Made by a program: the position numbers and the translations under genes
Assembly: GCA_964613055.1 (NCBI GenBank)
Contig: CAZTGD010000005.1
Span: forward strand, 1-64,000
DNA: 64,000 nt
Source of the DNA: JAXGMQ01 sp964613055
GTDB lineage: Bacteria; Caldisericota; Caldisericia; JAAYUI01
Direction of reading: 5' to 3'
The notes under the pieces: generated by a model
Databases searched by the model: none
Seen by the model: only the letters and a program-made list of their open reading frames with translations
Told to the model about the DNA's origin: nothing
In this document: piece by piece, positions 1-7,554 of the stretch
Numbering within the stretch: position 1 is the first letter of the stretch
How the letters are laid out: each line of letters starts with the position of its first letter

Positions 1-2
1 TT

Positions 3-308
3 GTAGAACCCCTTGGTGGTCAGGTGTTCTGGGATGGTGAACAGAGGAAGGTAACGTGTAAGTTGGTAGCACCAGATAATCCTGATACCGATGAATACAA
101 AGAGAATATTGTTGAGCTGTGGATAGACAAACCAACTGCAAGGGTCAATGGAGTAGAAGTACAGATAGACCCAGACAACCCAGATGTAGTACCCACCATC
201 ATCAATGACAGAACCATGGTTCCAATGAGATTCCTTGCTGAATCACTTGCTTGTGAGGTAGAGTGGATAGCTGAAACCAGGGAGATCATATTGACGTATA
301 CTCCATAG
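3..308 (+). CDS. C-terminal end of a copper-amine-oxidase-N-type (stalk domain) protein, 5' truncated
   Basis: The reading frame is open to the left edge and ends at TAG 306-308, so only the last ~100 residues are visible. They carry the pattern of the 'copper amine oxidase N-terminal' stalk domain. A short strand is followed by an INDRTMVPMRFLAESL helix-entry motif, then a V-E-W turn and a closing I-I-L-T-Y strand. The family occurs as repeats at the ends of large secreted or wall-associated proteins and is not catalytic. Similar domains occur here in the amidase at 7551-10586 and the propeller protein at 56556-58757. The GTG at 24 is internal and not the real start. The full product is unknown. 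Confidence 0.75.
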   Translation, partial: VEPLGGQVFWDGEQRKVTCKLVAPDNPDTDEYKENIVELWIDKPTARVNGVEVQIDPDNPDVVPTIINDRTMVPMRFLAESLACEVEWIAETREIILTYTP

Positions 309-761
309 GCACCACAGAGTGGACATACAATGACATAGGCAGATCCTAAACAACCCCCCTACCCCCCCCCTGACAGGGGGGCTGATTTGGATGTCCCCCT
401 TACAAGGGGGGTTTGTTGTAGCATAGATGCCCCACATGGGAGACTCCAACCAAGCCCCCCTCTTCGAGGGGGGAATAGAAGCAAAGCTTCCCAGTAGAGT
501 CTATAAATACGGGCTTATGTTGAAATGACTCCCCATTTTTACCAGAGGGAACGTCTATTATTGTTGTTATGAAACGATAAGCGAAGTAAAATTTACATAA
601 GGGATTAGATTTATTATCCTCTTCCAGCTTCCTTCAGAAGAGGAGAGATGTGCTGTGATACAGGACAGGGGTGTACAACACAATACTGTCTGTATTTATA
701 ACTACACTATCAGGATATAGAAATATTTATATCCAAAGCTAATTAAGGTAAATAGTTCTAG
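309..761. other. gene-free stretch with C/G-run palindromes
   Basis: No convincing gene is seen. The left part holds the C-run/G-run repeats annotated separately. A weak 7-bp inverted repeat (CCTCTTC 618-624, GAAGAGG 637-643) lies downstream of nadC and could help end that operon, but it has no T-run. Confidence 0.5.
351..473. repeat. dispersed C-run/G-run palindromic repeat, three units
   Basis: Three units pair a C5-C9 run with a G5-G6 run: 354-381; CCCCCTT-AC-AAGGGGG at 395-410; and CCCCCCTC-TTC-GAGGGGGG at 455-473, a perfect 8-bp stem. The same kind of unit occurs at 37392-37865 inside an Rhs remnant, so this is a dispersed family. The function is unknown. Homopolymer runs of this kind favour slippage. 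Confidence 0.75.
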
Positions 762-1607
762 TTATGGATTAATTTTTAAATGCTCAAACTCTAGGCTGAA
801 ATCAGCTGATTTTACCGAGTGGGTTATATACCCCATCGATATGGTGTCAACGCCTGTTTCTGCATACGCCTTACAGTTGAGAGGCGTTATCCCGCCTGAG
901 GCTTCTGTTTTTATGCCATCGGGTACTATTTCTATAATCTTTTCAATCTGCTCTGGCGTCATGTTATCCAGAAGCAGTATGTCAGCGCCAGCGTCAATGG
1001 CTGATCTTGCCTGGTCGATATCGGTAACCTCAACCTCCACATTCATCGTGTGAGGTGACCTATCCTTGGCAAGGCTAACAGCATCATAAATATTACCAAC
1101 AGCGCAGATGTGATTGTCCTTGATCAGTATGGCAGATGACAGGTCCATCCTGTGGTTGATACCCCCTCCAACCTCAACAGCATGTTTCTGAGCCAGCCTC
1201 AAATGAGGAAGCGTTTTTCTCGTGTCCACTACCTTACAGTCGGTGCTACCAATAAGCGTTGCTATCTTTCTTACTTCTGTTGCTATTCCTGACATGTGAC
1301 AGAAGTAGTTAAGACCAACCCTTTCTGCCTGAAGAATTGCCCTAGTGTTGCCCTTCACTGTCATCACTATCTCGCCAGATTTCACCCAATTGCCCTCAGG
1401 GATGTAGGTTTCGATTGATATGGTTTCATCAAGCAGTTTGAAGGATGATAAGAAATATTCATGACCACAGGCAACAGAGTCACTCTTTGACGTCAGATGG
1501 GCGATTGAAGATTGATGCTTATCTATAGTCAGTTTGCTGGTTATGTCTCCCCATGGAGCATCCTCCAACAACGCATTTTCCACTTCTCTGGATATCTTTA
1601 TGTCCAT
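762..1607 (-). CDS. nadC: nicotinate-nucleotide pyrophosphorylase (carboxylating), quinolinate phosphoribosyltransferase
   Basis: This enzyme converts quinolinate and PRPP to nicotinate mononucleotide, CO2 and PPi, the third step of de novo NAD synthesis. The 281-residue length is typical. Recognisable family segments are EDAPWGDITS near the start, the VDTRKTLPHLRLAQKHAVEVGG substrate-binding stretch (about residues 128-150), KDNHI, VEVEVTD, and DILLLDNMTPE with the late EASGGI motif forming the phosphate-binding barrel edge. The ATG at 1607 overlaps the 3' end of nadB by 10 nt, so the gene is translationally coupled as the last of nadA-nadB-nadC. Confidence 0.97.
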   Translation of the reverse strand: MDIKISREVENALLEDAPWGDITSKLTIDKHQSSIAHLTSKSDSVACGHEYFLSSFKLLDETISIETYIPEGNWVKSGEIVMTVKGNTRAILQAERVGLNYFCHMSGIATEVRKIATLIGSTDCKVVDTRKTLPHLRLAQKHAVEVGGGINHRMDLSSAILIKDNHICAVGNIYDAVSLAKDRSPHTMNVEVEVTDIDQARSAIDAGADILLLDNMTPEQIEKIIEIVPDGIKTEASGGITPLNCKAYAETGVDTISMGYITHSVKSADFSLEFEHLKINP

Positions 1608-3235
1608 GAATACTCATCTCCCTTGTGTGTCCCAGTTTTAATCTCAGTTCTATCGTCAGATGGTTTGCTATTGATGTGTACTCTTTTATTGCTCCATCTG
1701 TCATAGCTGTTTGGATGATCAAGACGATTGTGAACGCCCCTGCTTTCTTTCCTTACAATGGCAGACATTGTAATTGCTGTTGAAACGGTAAATAAATTTG
1801 CAAGCTCCATCGCGCCTAAAATGCTTGTTGGCAATGGGTACCTGACCGATTTTCTGAGCATGTCAAGGTGTTTGTTCATATCAGTTTGCTCTCTGACAAC
1901 GCCTATGTCGCTCCAGTTCCTCTTTCGCAATTCACTCCTGGTAATCAGCGCGTCTTTTGTTTTATTTACCGCTGGTCTGTCAGGATAGCGCATTGGTCTA
2001 TTACTATCCATCACAATCTTTGCTGAGTTAACACCGGTTGCCAACGCTTCGGGCAGAGAGTTTGAAGCGAGGCGGTTAGCTCCGTGCATCCCCGTTGAGC
2101 CAGCTTCTCCTGCCACAAATAACCCAGGCAGACTCGTTTGGCATTTGGTATCCGCTTCAATCCCTCCGATGGTGTAATGGGCTCCAGGAGAGACCGGTAT
2201 TGGTTGTTCTGATGGATTGAAACCGGCCGAGATACACTGTGAATACACAGTTGGAAAGTGAGTCTTCAGGTAAGTTTTGTCGAAGATTGTGGTATCCAAA
2301 AGCACCCACTCTTTCTCCTGCTTCTGGATTTCATCGAAACATGCTTTTGAAACGATGTCCCTTGGTGCAAGCTCCATCATGTCAGAATATCTGCTCATGA
2401 ACCTTTCACCCTTGTCATTGTAGAGTCTAGCGCCCTCGCCTCGAATGGCCTCGGTAACCAGGAAAGGTTTTGAAGGTTCAGCGAAACACACAGTTGGATG
2501 GTATTGGATAAATTCCATGTCGACCAATGATGCTCCCGCTCTCAGAGCCATCGCGATACCATCACCCGTTGCAACTCTTGGATTGCTCGTGTGGCTGTAT
2601 GCCTGACCGCAACCACCAGTAGACAGAACCACATGAGGTGTCACGAATATAACATCCATATCATCGACAACGGCTGACAGTCCTGCTACCTCTCCGTTGG
2701 CATCCGGAAGGATATCAATTACAAAGGACTCCTGGAATACAGAAACGCTGGTGTTACTTTCTATCTGTTCACTCATGACCTGAGATATATAGCTTCCAGT
2801 TTGATCACCACCCGCATGGAGTATTCTTCTAACGGAATGGAAAGCCTCTCTTCCAAGCTGAAGATTCCCATCTGAATCGACATCAAAAGGCACGCCCATC
2901 TCAGTGAGTTCCGTTACTATTGCAAGCATTTGAGAGGATACAGTTTCAACTGCAGAGAGTCTACACAAACCAGCTCCCGCACCAAGCGTGTCTTTTTTCC
3001 ACAAGTCAATTGAGTCGTCATTGTGAACGACAGCCGACAATCCGCCTTGAGCGTAGAAGGAGTTTGAATCAACCAGACGTTCCTTGGTTATGAGAGCTAC
3101 TCGCATATGTGGAGCGAGTTTCATGGCACACATGAGTCCAGCTACACCTGAACCGATAACAACAGCATCAAACTTCCAGTATTCACTTGCGGTAGATTTT
3201 GAAAGAAATCTCGGGAGATCAATCGGTGAGTTCAT
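1598..3235 (-). CDS. nadB: L-aspartate oxidase
   Basis: A flavoprotein that oxidises L-aspartate to iminoaspartate for quinolinate synthesis. It shows the N-terminal FAD dinucleotide fold (VVIGSGVAGLMCAMKLA), the YAQGGLSAV segment, the HPT and RGEGARL active-site motifs typical of the succinate dehydrogenase/fumarate reductase flavoprotein family, and GEAGSTGMHGANRLASNSLPE near the second FAD contact. I chose ATG 3235 (MNSPIDLP) because AAAGGATG lies just upstream. A longer reading to 3271 would run further into nadA. It overlaps the nadA stop by 17 nt and nadC by 10 nt. The C-terminal part after about residue 440 is shorter than in E. coli NadB. Confidence 0.95.
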   Translation of the reverse strand: MNSPIDLPRFLSKSTASEYWKFDAVVIGSGVAGLMCAMKLAPHMRVALITKERLVDSNSFYAQGGLSAVVHNDDSIDLWKKDTLGAGAGLCRLSAVETVSSQMLAIVTELTEMGVPFDVDSDGNLQLGREAFHSVRRILHAGGDQTGSYISQVMSEQIESNTSVSVFQESFVIDILPDANGEVAGLSAVVDDMDVIFVTPHVVLSTGGCGQAYSHTSNPRVATGDGIAMALRAGASLVDMEFIQYHPTVCFAEPSKPFLVTEAIRGEGARLYNDKGERFMSRYSDMMELAPRDIVSKACFDEIQKQEKEWVLLDTTIFDKTYLKTHFPTVYSQCISAGFNPSEQPIPVSPGAHYTIGGIEADTKCQTSLPGLFVAGEAGSTGMHGANRLASNSLPEALATGVNSAKIVMDSNRPMRYPDRPAVNKTKDALITRSELRKRNWSDIGVVREQTDMNKHLDMLRKSVRYPLPTSILGAMELANLFTVSTAITMSAIVRKESRGVHNRLDHPNSYDRWSNKRVHINSKPSDDRTEIKTGTHKGDEYSWT

Positions 3236-4133
3236 ACATCCTTTTAATTGCATTAATAGATTTGTTAGCAATTTCTTTGTCTACCTTCACAACCGTTTCT
3301 TCCTTACCAAGAGCGTCAATTAACTTTTCAGATGTGGTTTTTTTCATATCGGGGCAGATGAATGAACTGCTTGCTTCATAGAACGTGACCTTTGGGAACA
3401 TGTGCCTCAGTCTCTGTGTCATTCCAATCTCCGTGCCTATGATGAATGCTTTGCCAGGATTATCCTTTACATAGTCAATCATTCCAGAGGTTCCACAGAT
3501 GTGATCTGAGAATTCTCTGATGGTTGGGTGTGTTTCTGGATGACAAACGAGAAGTGCATCTGGATGCTCATTTTTAACTCTCAACACTTCATCAGGATTG
3601 ACATTCCAGTGTGTTGGACAACTACCCTGATCCCACAGGATCACATTTTTATCTATCTGATCTGCTATCCACGAACCCAATCCCTGGTCTGGAACAAAGA
3701 TCAGTTCATCTCCAGGTATATTCCTGCATACTGCTAGAGCGTTTGCTGAGGTACAGATTGCATCAACTTCAGACTTGGTTTCAGCTGTTGAGTTGATGTA
3801 GCATACCACAGGAACGCCTGGGTGTTTGGATTTTATATCCCTCAGTTGTTCAATGTTAATTGTGTCAGCCAGTGGACAACCAGCATCCTTCTCAGCAATC
3901 ATTATCTTCTTTTCGGGTGAAAGCATGGACGCCGTTTCAGCCATGAAGTATACTGCCGCAAACATTATCATGTCATATTGACTGTCCCTCGCTATATTTG
4001 AAAGCTCAAGTGAGTCTCCAACATGGTCAGCCATCCTCTGGATTTCGATCGGTTGATAACTGTGCGCCAGGAGGAGAATCCCTCTCTCTTGCTTTAATCT
4101 ACTGACTTCAGCTTCAATTTCTGCAATATTCAT
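3219..4133 (-). CDS. nadA: quinolinate synthase (4Fe-4S)
   Basis: NadA condenses iminoaspartate with dihydroxyacetone phosphate to quinolinate using a [4Fe-4S] cluster. The 304-residue length fits the short NadA class. Family motifs are visible: LLAHSYQPIEIQ, GDSLELS, MAETASML, DAGCPLAD, CYINSTAETKSE, HPE and GTSGMI. The cluster cysteines are most likely those in DAGCP, the central WDQGSCP/VCHPE segment and FICPDM. First gene of the nadABC operon. Its promoter leaves only 6 nt between -10 box and ATG (see 4140-4168), so it is probably translated from a leaderless mRNA. Confidence 0.96.
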   Translation of the reverse strand: MNIAEIEAEVSRLKQERGILLLAHSYQPIEIQRMADHVGDSLELSNIARDSQYDMIMFAAVYFMAETASMLSPEKKIMIAEKDAGCPLADTINIEQLRDIKSKHPGVPVVCYINSTAETKSEVDAICTSANALAVCRNIPGDELIFVPDQGLGSWIADQIDKNVILWDQGSCPTHWNVNPDEVLRVKNEHPDALLVCHPETHPTIREFSDHICGTSGMIDYVKDNPGKAFIIGTEIGMTQRLRHMFPKVTFYEASSSFICPDMKKTTSEKLIDALGKEETVVKVDKEIANKSINAIKRMYELTD

Positions 4134-4139
4134 GAGTGA

Positions 4140-4168
4140 AGATTAGTATTGAATCTGACTCACGTCAA
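4140..4168 (-). promoter_or_regulatory. nadA promoter, probably leaderless transcript
   Basis: On the minus strand TTGACG (4168-4163), a 17-nt spacer and TAATCT (4145-4140) form a good sigma70-type promoter. The ATG is only 6 nt beyond the -10 box, so the predicted start of transcription falls on or next to the start codon. No Shine-Dalgarno sequence is present. Confidence 0.7.
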
Positions 4169-4173
4169 GCTAG

Positions 4174-4201
4174 TTGTGTCAAAGAAGTCTTTTAATATAA
4201 T
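4174..4201 (+). promoter_or_regulatory. ruvB promoter, probably leaderless transcript
   Basis: TTGTGT (4174-4179), a 16-nt spacer and a perfect TATAAT (4196-4201) precede the GTG start of ruvB by 7 nt. Transcription would begin at the start codon. It is arranged back to back with the nadA promoter in a 75-bp divergent intergenic region. Confidence 0.7.
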
Positions 4202-4208
4202 CATTTAG

Positions 4209-5258
4209 GTGGTCAGAAGAATAGTTGATTCGAACAACGATGATGAAGAAAAACAGGATGCGTATTCCCTAAGACCAAAGTCTCTTGAGCAATTCATTGG
4301 TCAAGACAAGGTCAAGAACAATCTTGCTACATTCCTCACTGCCGCAAAGAAAAGGGACCCGTCTAAGCTTAAAGCGGATGAGGGCATACTCGATCATATC
4401 CTCTTTCATGGTCCGCCTGGTCTTGGAAAGACAACTCTGGCGATAATAATAGCTAATGAAATGGGAGTCCCAGTCAAAAGGACGACAGGCAAAGCCATTG
4501 AGAGGTCGGGTGACATAGCCTCTATTCTGACAGGTCTGTCTGAGGGATCTGTCCTATTCATGGATGAGATTCACAGACTAAACCCCCAGATTGAGGAGAG
4601 CATCTATGGTGCGATGGAGGACTTCCGGTTTGATATCATCACTGGGCAGGGACCATCTGCTAGAACAATCACCATCCCACTTAAACGATTCACCCTCATT
4701 GGCGCAACAACACGACCGAGTCTACTCTCAGCGCCACTCAGAGACAGGTTTGGTATCGTCGAAAGACTGGAACTCTACAAACCTTCTGATCTGGCGCATA
4801 TCGTCATCTGTGCCGGCAAAGCACTGGGTGTAGTCATTGATGAGGAGACAGCTTTTAAACTCGCCTGCAGGGGTCGTGGTACACCTCGAATTGCTCTTCG
4901 ACTGCTTCGACGAGCCAGAGATTTTGCCCAAGTAAAAGGCACCGACATCATTGATAGTGTAACATTGGATGAAACACTTTCTGCTTTAGAGATAAATGAA
5001 TTTGGACTGGACAAGATGGACAGGCGTCTGATAAAAACGATTGCGAAACGTTTTCATGGTGGTCCAGTAGGGGTTGACACCATGTCTGCTATTCTAGGTG
5101 AGGACAGGAACACCATCATAGATGTAATAGAACCGTATCTGCTTCAGGAGAATATGATCATGAGAACACCAAGGGGCAGAGTGCTACTCGATGATGGTTA
5201 CAAGGCATGCGGTCTGAAACCGCCAACAAAGTATGAAGAGGGTGAGTATCTCTTCTAG
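4209..5258 (+). CDS. ruvB: Holliday junction branch-migration ATPase RuvB
   Basis: RuvB is the hexameric AAA+ motor that drives branch migration with RuvA. The protein has SLRPKSLEQFIGQDKVK at the N-terminus, Walker A GPPGLGKTT (residues 69-76), Walker B LFMDEIHRLN, sensor segment LIGATTRPSLLSAPLRDRFG, and the C-terminal winged-helix part (GGPVGVDTMSAILGEDRNTI, then TPRGRV). Its 349 residues match the family, with a slightly longer insert before Walker A. The start is GTG 4209, supported by the promoter placement. ruvA and ruvC are not in the window. The end overlaps queH by 26 nt. Confidence 0.97.
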   Translation: MVRRIVDSNNDDEEKQDAYSLRPKSLEQFIGQDKVKNNLATFLTAAKKRDPSKLKADEGILDHILFHGPPGLGKTTLAIIIANEMGVPVKRTTGKAIERSGDIASILTGLSEGSVLFMDEIHRLNPQIEESIYGAMEDFRFDIITGQGPSARTITIPLKRFTLIGATTRPSLLSAPLRDRFGIVERLELYKPSDLAHIVICAGKALGVVIDEETAFKLACRGRGTPRIALRLLRRARDFAQVKGTDIIDSVTLDETLSALEINEFGLDKMDRRLIKTIAKRFHGGPVGVDTMSAILGEDRNTIIDVIEPYLLQENMIMRTPRGRVLLDDGYKACGLKPPTKYEEGEYLF

Positions 5259-5841
5259 GTTGCTTCTCCACTGTTGTTGCGGTCCCTGCGCAATGGTTTC
5301 AATAGATGCGTTCAGACAAATGGGCTATGAGGTCGTCACCCTGTTTTTCAATCCCAATATTGCTCCAGCCGATGAATACAATAAACGTTTGAGTGCTTGG
5401 GAGGCTGTTTGTGAAGATAAGGGTGTCCACGGTATAATCAGGGATGATGATGAGTACAAACCTCAAAAGGGTAGGAACAGGTGCGCTCATTGTTACCAAT
5501 CAAGGTTGAGGATTGCATCAAAGGTTGCCATTGATATTCATGCTGATCATTTCACAACAACTCTGACTATCTCACCATATCAGAATCATGGACTCATTCG
5601 AGCCATTGGAGATTCGATGAGAGGATTCAGATACTTTGATCTTCGCGATCGTTACGGGTACAGCCTCTTACAGTCGCGATCACTTAATCTGTATCTTCAA
5701 AGGTACTGCGGTTGCCTGGAGAGCCAACTGGAGGCTCAGTGGATGATGAAGAATCGAAGAGAGAAGAGAAGGAAGATTTATGGTGATTGTGTTCCCTGGA
5801 GACCCGACTGTGTTTTGGATAGGGATAGCAATCGATATTGA
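5233..5841 (+). CDS. queH: epoxyqueuosine reductase QueH
   Basis: QueH (former DUF208) reduces epoxyqueuosine to queuosine in tRNA and is the non-cobalamin alternative to QueG. The N-terminus has the family's H-C-C-C-G-P-C cluster (residues 13-19), followed by the FFNPNIAPADEYNKR stretch and a second cysteine pair RCAHCYQSRL. Both pairs are expected to bind the Fe-S/metal centre. Also typical are TTTLTISPYQN and a late GCLESQ. The coding region starts inside ruvB (26-nt overlap), so the two genes form one transcript. GTG 5242 is an alternative start. Confidence 0.9.
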   Translation: MKRVSISSRLLLHCCCGPCAMVSIDAFRQMGYEVVTLFFNPNIAPADEYNKRLSAWEAVCEDKGVHGIIRDDDEYKPQKGRNRCAHCYQSRLRIASKVAIDIHADHFTTTLTISPYQNHGLIRAIGDSMRGFRYFDLRDRYGYSLLQSRSLNLYLQRYCGCLESQLEAQWMMKNRREKRRKIYGDCVPWRPDCVLDRDSNRY

Positions 5842-5991
5842 ATGAGGAAATAAAGATGGCTAATAATTTTAGCCAATAGAATACATGGTTTGTATGTCAA
5901 TAAACTTGACGGTTTAATATATATATATAATTAAATCTTGTGTTAGCAAAGCATGAGACTTTATTTTATTCTTTGGTTAAAGAAAGGTTTG

Positions 5992-6019
5992 GGGGTGTGA
6001 CAAAAAGCTGTCACACCCC
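5992..6019. terminator. strong 11-bp hairpin downstream of ruvB-queH
   Basis: GGGGTGTGACA (5992-6002) and TGTCACACCCC (6009-6019) form a perfect 11-bp stem with a 6-nt loop. There is no clean T-run, so it could be a terminator for ruvB-queH or a leader hairpin of the lipoprotein gene that starts 57 nt later. Confidence 0.5.
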
Positions 6020-6076
6020 TTGTGATAATATATCGATATGTCTTTATGACAGAATATAAAAAAAGGAGATGCATAG

Positions 6077-6670
6077 ATGAAAAGAACAGTATCAGTTGTT
6101 TTGGTTGTGTTGATGGTTAGTGTATTGATGGTTGGTTCGCTTGGATGTGGTGGAGATAATGAAGGAATTTGGTCAAAACGCTATGAGAAGCTGATTAATG
6201 GAAAAGACCTTGAGATAGGGATTAAACTACTTGAAGGCTATGATGTAAGTGAGAATCCAGATTATTTGAATTGGGAATTCTCACCAACCATGGATGGTGA
6301 ATTGTCAGAGGGTTTGAAGAGTGAATTTTGGTATGGTTTTAATTTTGTTGATGGTAAATACAATAAGTCTACAGATAAAGGGTTTACAGAATATGTAGCT
6401 ACTGATTTAGCTTCACTAGGTGTTATGATAGAAGAAGGAGAGAGCATTGAGTTTATCGATATTAATAGTAGAGAAGCTGTACTAATAATGAATGATAGTG
6501 CTAATGATTTTGGAGAAGCACAATATGATATATTTGGTTACGTATGTTATATTATACTTGAAGAAATGGACATGGTTTTATCGTTCGGAACATTTGGACA
6601 TCCAAATCCAGAAAATGATAAAGAAACCGTTATGTCAATAATAAAAAGTATAAGAATCAATATAATATGA
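6077..6670 (+). CDS. small secreted lipoprotein, unknown function
   Basis: 197 residues. The N-terminus is a lipoprotein-type signal peptide: MKR, a hydrophobic stretch, then G-S-L-G-C with Cys24 as the likely lipidated residue. The -3 position is Ser rather than Leu, so the lipobox is not perfect. The rest is acidic with alternating strands and no recognised motif. A good AAAAGGAG lies 9 nt upstream of ATG 6077. It resembles in general form the other small lipoproteins at 36693 and 44016, but I see no clear sequence kinship. Confidence 0.75.
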   Translation: MKRTVSVVLVVLMVSVLMVGSLGCGGDNEGIWSKRYEKLINGKDLEIGIKLLEGYDVSENPDYLNWEFSPTMDGELSEGLKSEFWYGFNFVDGKYNKSTDKGFTEYVATDLASLGVMIEEGESIEFIDINSREAVLIMNDSANDFGEAQYDIFGYVCYIILEEMDMVLSFGTFGHPNPENDKETVMSIIKSIRINII

Positions 6671-6843
6671 TTATCTGAAATAACTTAACACAAGTAAATT
6701 AGTATCGTCCAACTGATATGAAATTTCATTTATTTCAGGTTATTTACCATGTAAAATCTGCAATCAGTGAAACGCACAATCAACTTCAAATGAATACAGG
6801 ACGATTAGAAGGAATACTCTATGTATGATTTCTTGATTATTCC

Positions 6844-7554
6844 TTACTTCAACTCACCCAGTACATCCCTCTGAATTTCTGTAATCTTCTTTATTCCCTT
6901 CAGACCAACGTCAATCATTGATTGAAAAACATCCTGTGGGAATGGTTTCTCCTCGGCTGTCACCTGTACTTCAACGATTTGCCCTTTGCCTGTCACAGCC
7001 ATGTTCATGTCAGCCTCTGCCTTGAAGTCCTCTTCATAGCAGAGGTCAAGCATAACCTTTCCGTCTACGATACCCAGAGACACTGCACCCAGGTAATCGT
7101 CTATGGGCAGATTGGCTGTACCGATTGACCTGAAGGCTGACACAAGGGCAACAAACCCTCCAACTATGGATGCGACTCTTGTGCCACCGTCCGCCTGTAT
7201 TACATCGCAATCGATGGTCATCGTATTTTCACCCATCGCTTTTAGATCAACGGCAGAGCGTAGCACTCTTCCTATAAGCCGTTGTATCTCAACCGAGCGC
7301 GGCGCTTGCTTGAGTCTGGAGATGTCTCTTCTGATGCGTTGAGGTGATGAGCGGGGAAGCATTGCATACTCTGCAGTTATCCATCCGCTTCCCTGATCCC
7401 TCATCCAAGGTGGGACTCTCGGCTCCCATGAAGCTGAGCAAAGGACCTTTGTGTTGCCCCAAACCACCTCTGCTGAACCGTCAGCATATTTCATTGCATC
7501 TGGGGTTATTTTTAAGTTTCTCAATTGATCTAATGCTCTGCCGTCTTCTCTCAT
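6844..7554 (-). CDS. rph: ribonuclease PH
   Basis: RNase PH is a phosphorolytic 3'-5' exoribonuclease that trims tRNA 3' tails. The 236-residue length is typical (E. coli 238). It begins MREDGRALDQLR, carries GNTKVLCSASWEPRVPPWM, then PQRIRRDISRLKQAPRSVEIQRLIGRVLRSAVD, DCDVIQADGGTRVASI and LDLCYEEDFKAEADMN, all family signatures including the phosphate-binding arginines and catalytic acidic pair. The ATG overlaps the stop of the amidase gene by 4 nt (7551-7554), making it the last gene of smpB-amidase-rph. Confidence 0.97.
   Translation of the reverse strand: MREDGRALDQLRNLKITPDAMKYADGSAEVVWGNTKVLCSASWEPRVPPWMRDQGSGWITAEYAMLPRSSPQRIRRDISRLKQAPRSVEIQRLIGRVLRSAVDLKAMGENTMTIDCDVIQADGGTRVASIVGGFVALVSAFRSIGTANLPIDDYLGAVSLGIVDGKVMLDLCYEEDFKAEADMNMAVTGKGQIVEVQVTAEEKPFPQDVFQSMIDVGLKGIKKITEIQRDVLGELK

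Noticed and set aside
351..473. G-run repeats as possible G-quadruplex regulators
   Set aside because: Each G run is paired with a nearby C run, so hairpins are at least as likely, and there is no consistent position relative to promoters.
5992..6019. A clean rho-independent terminator
   Set aside because: The stem is excellent but no T-run follows on either strand, so I kept it only as a hairpin of uncertain role.
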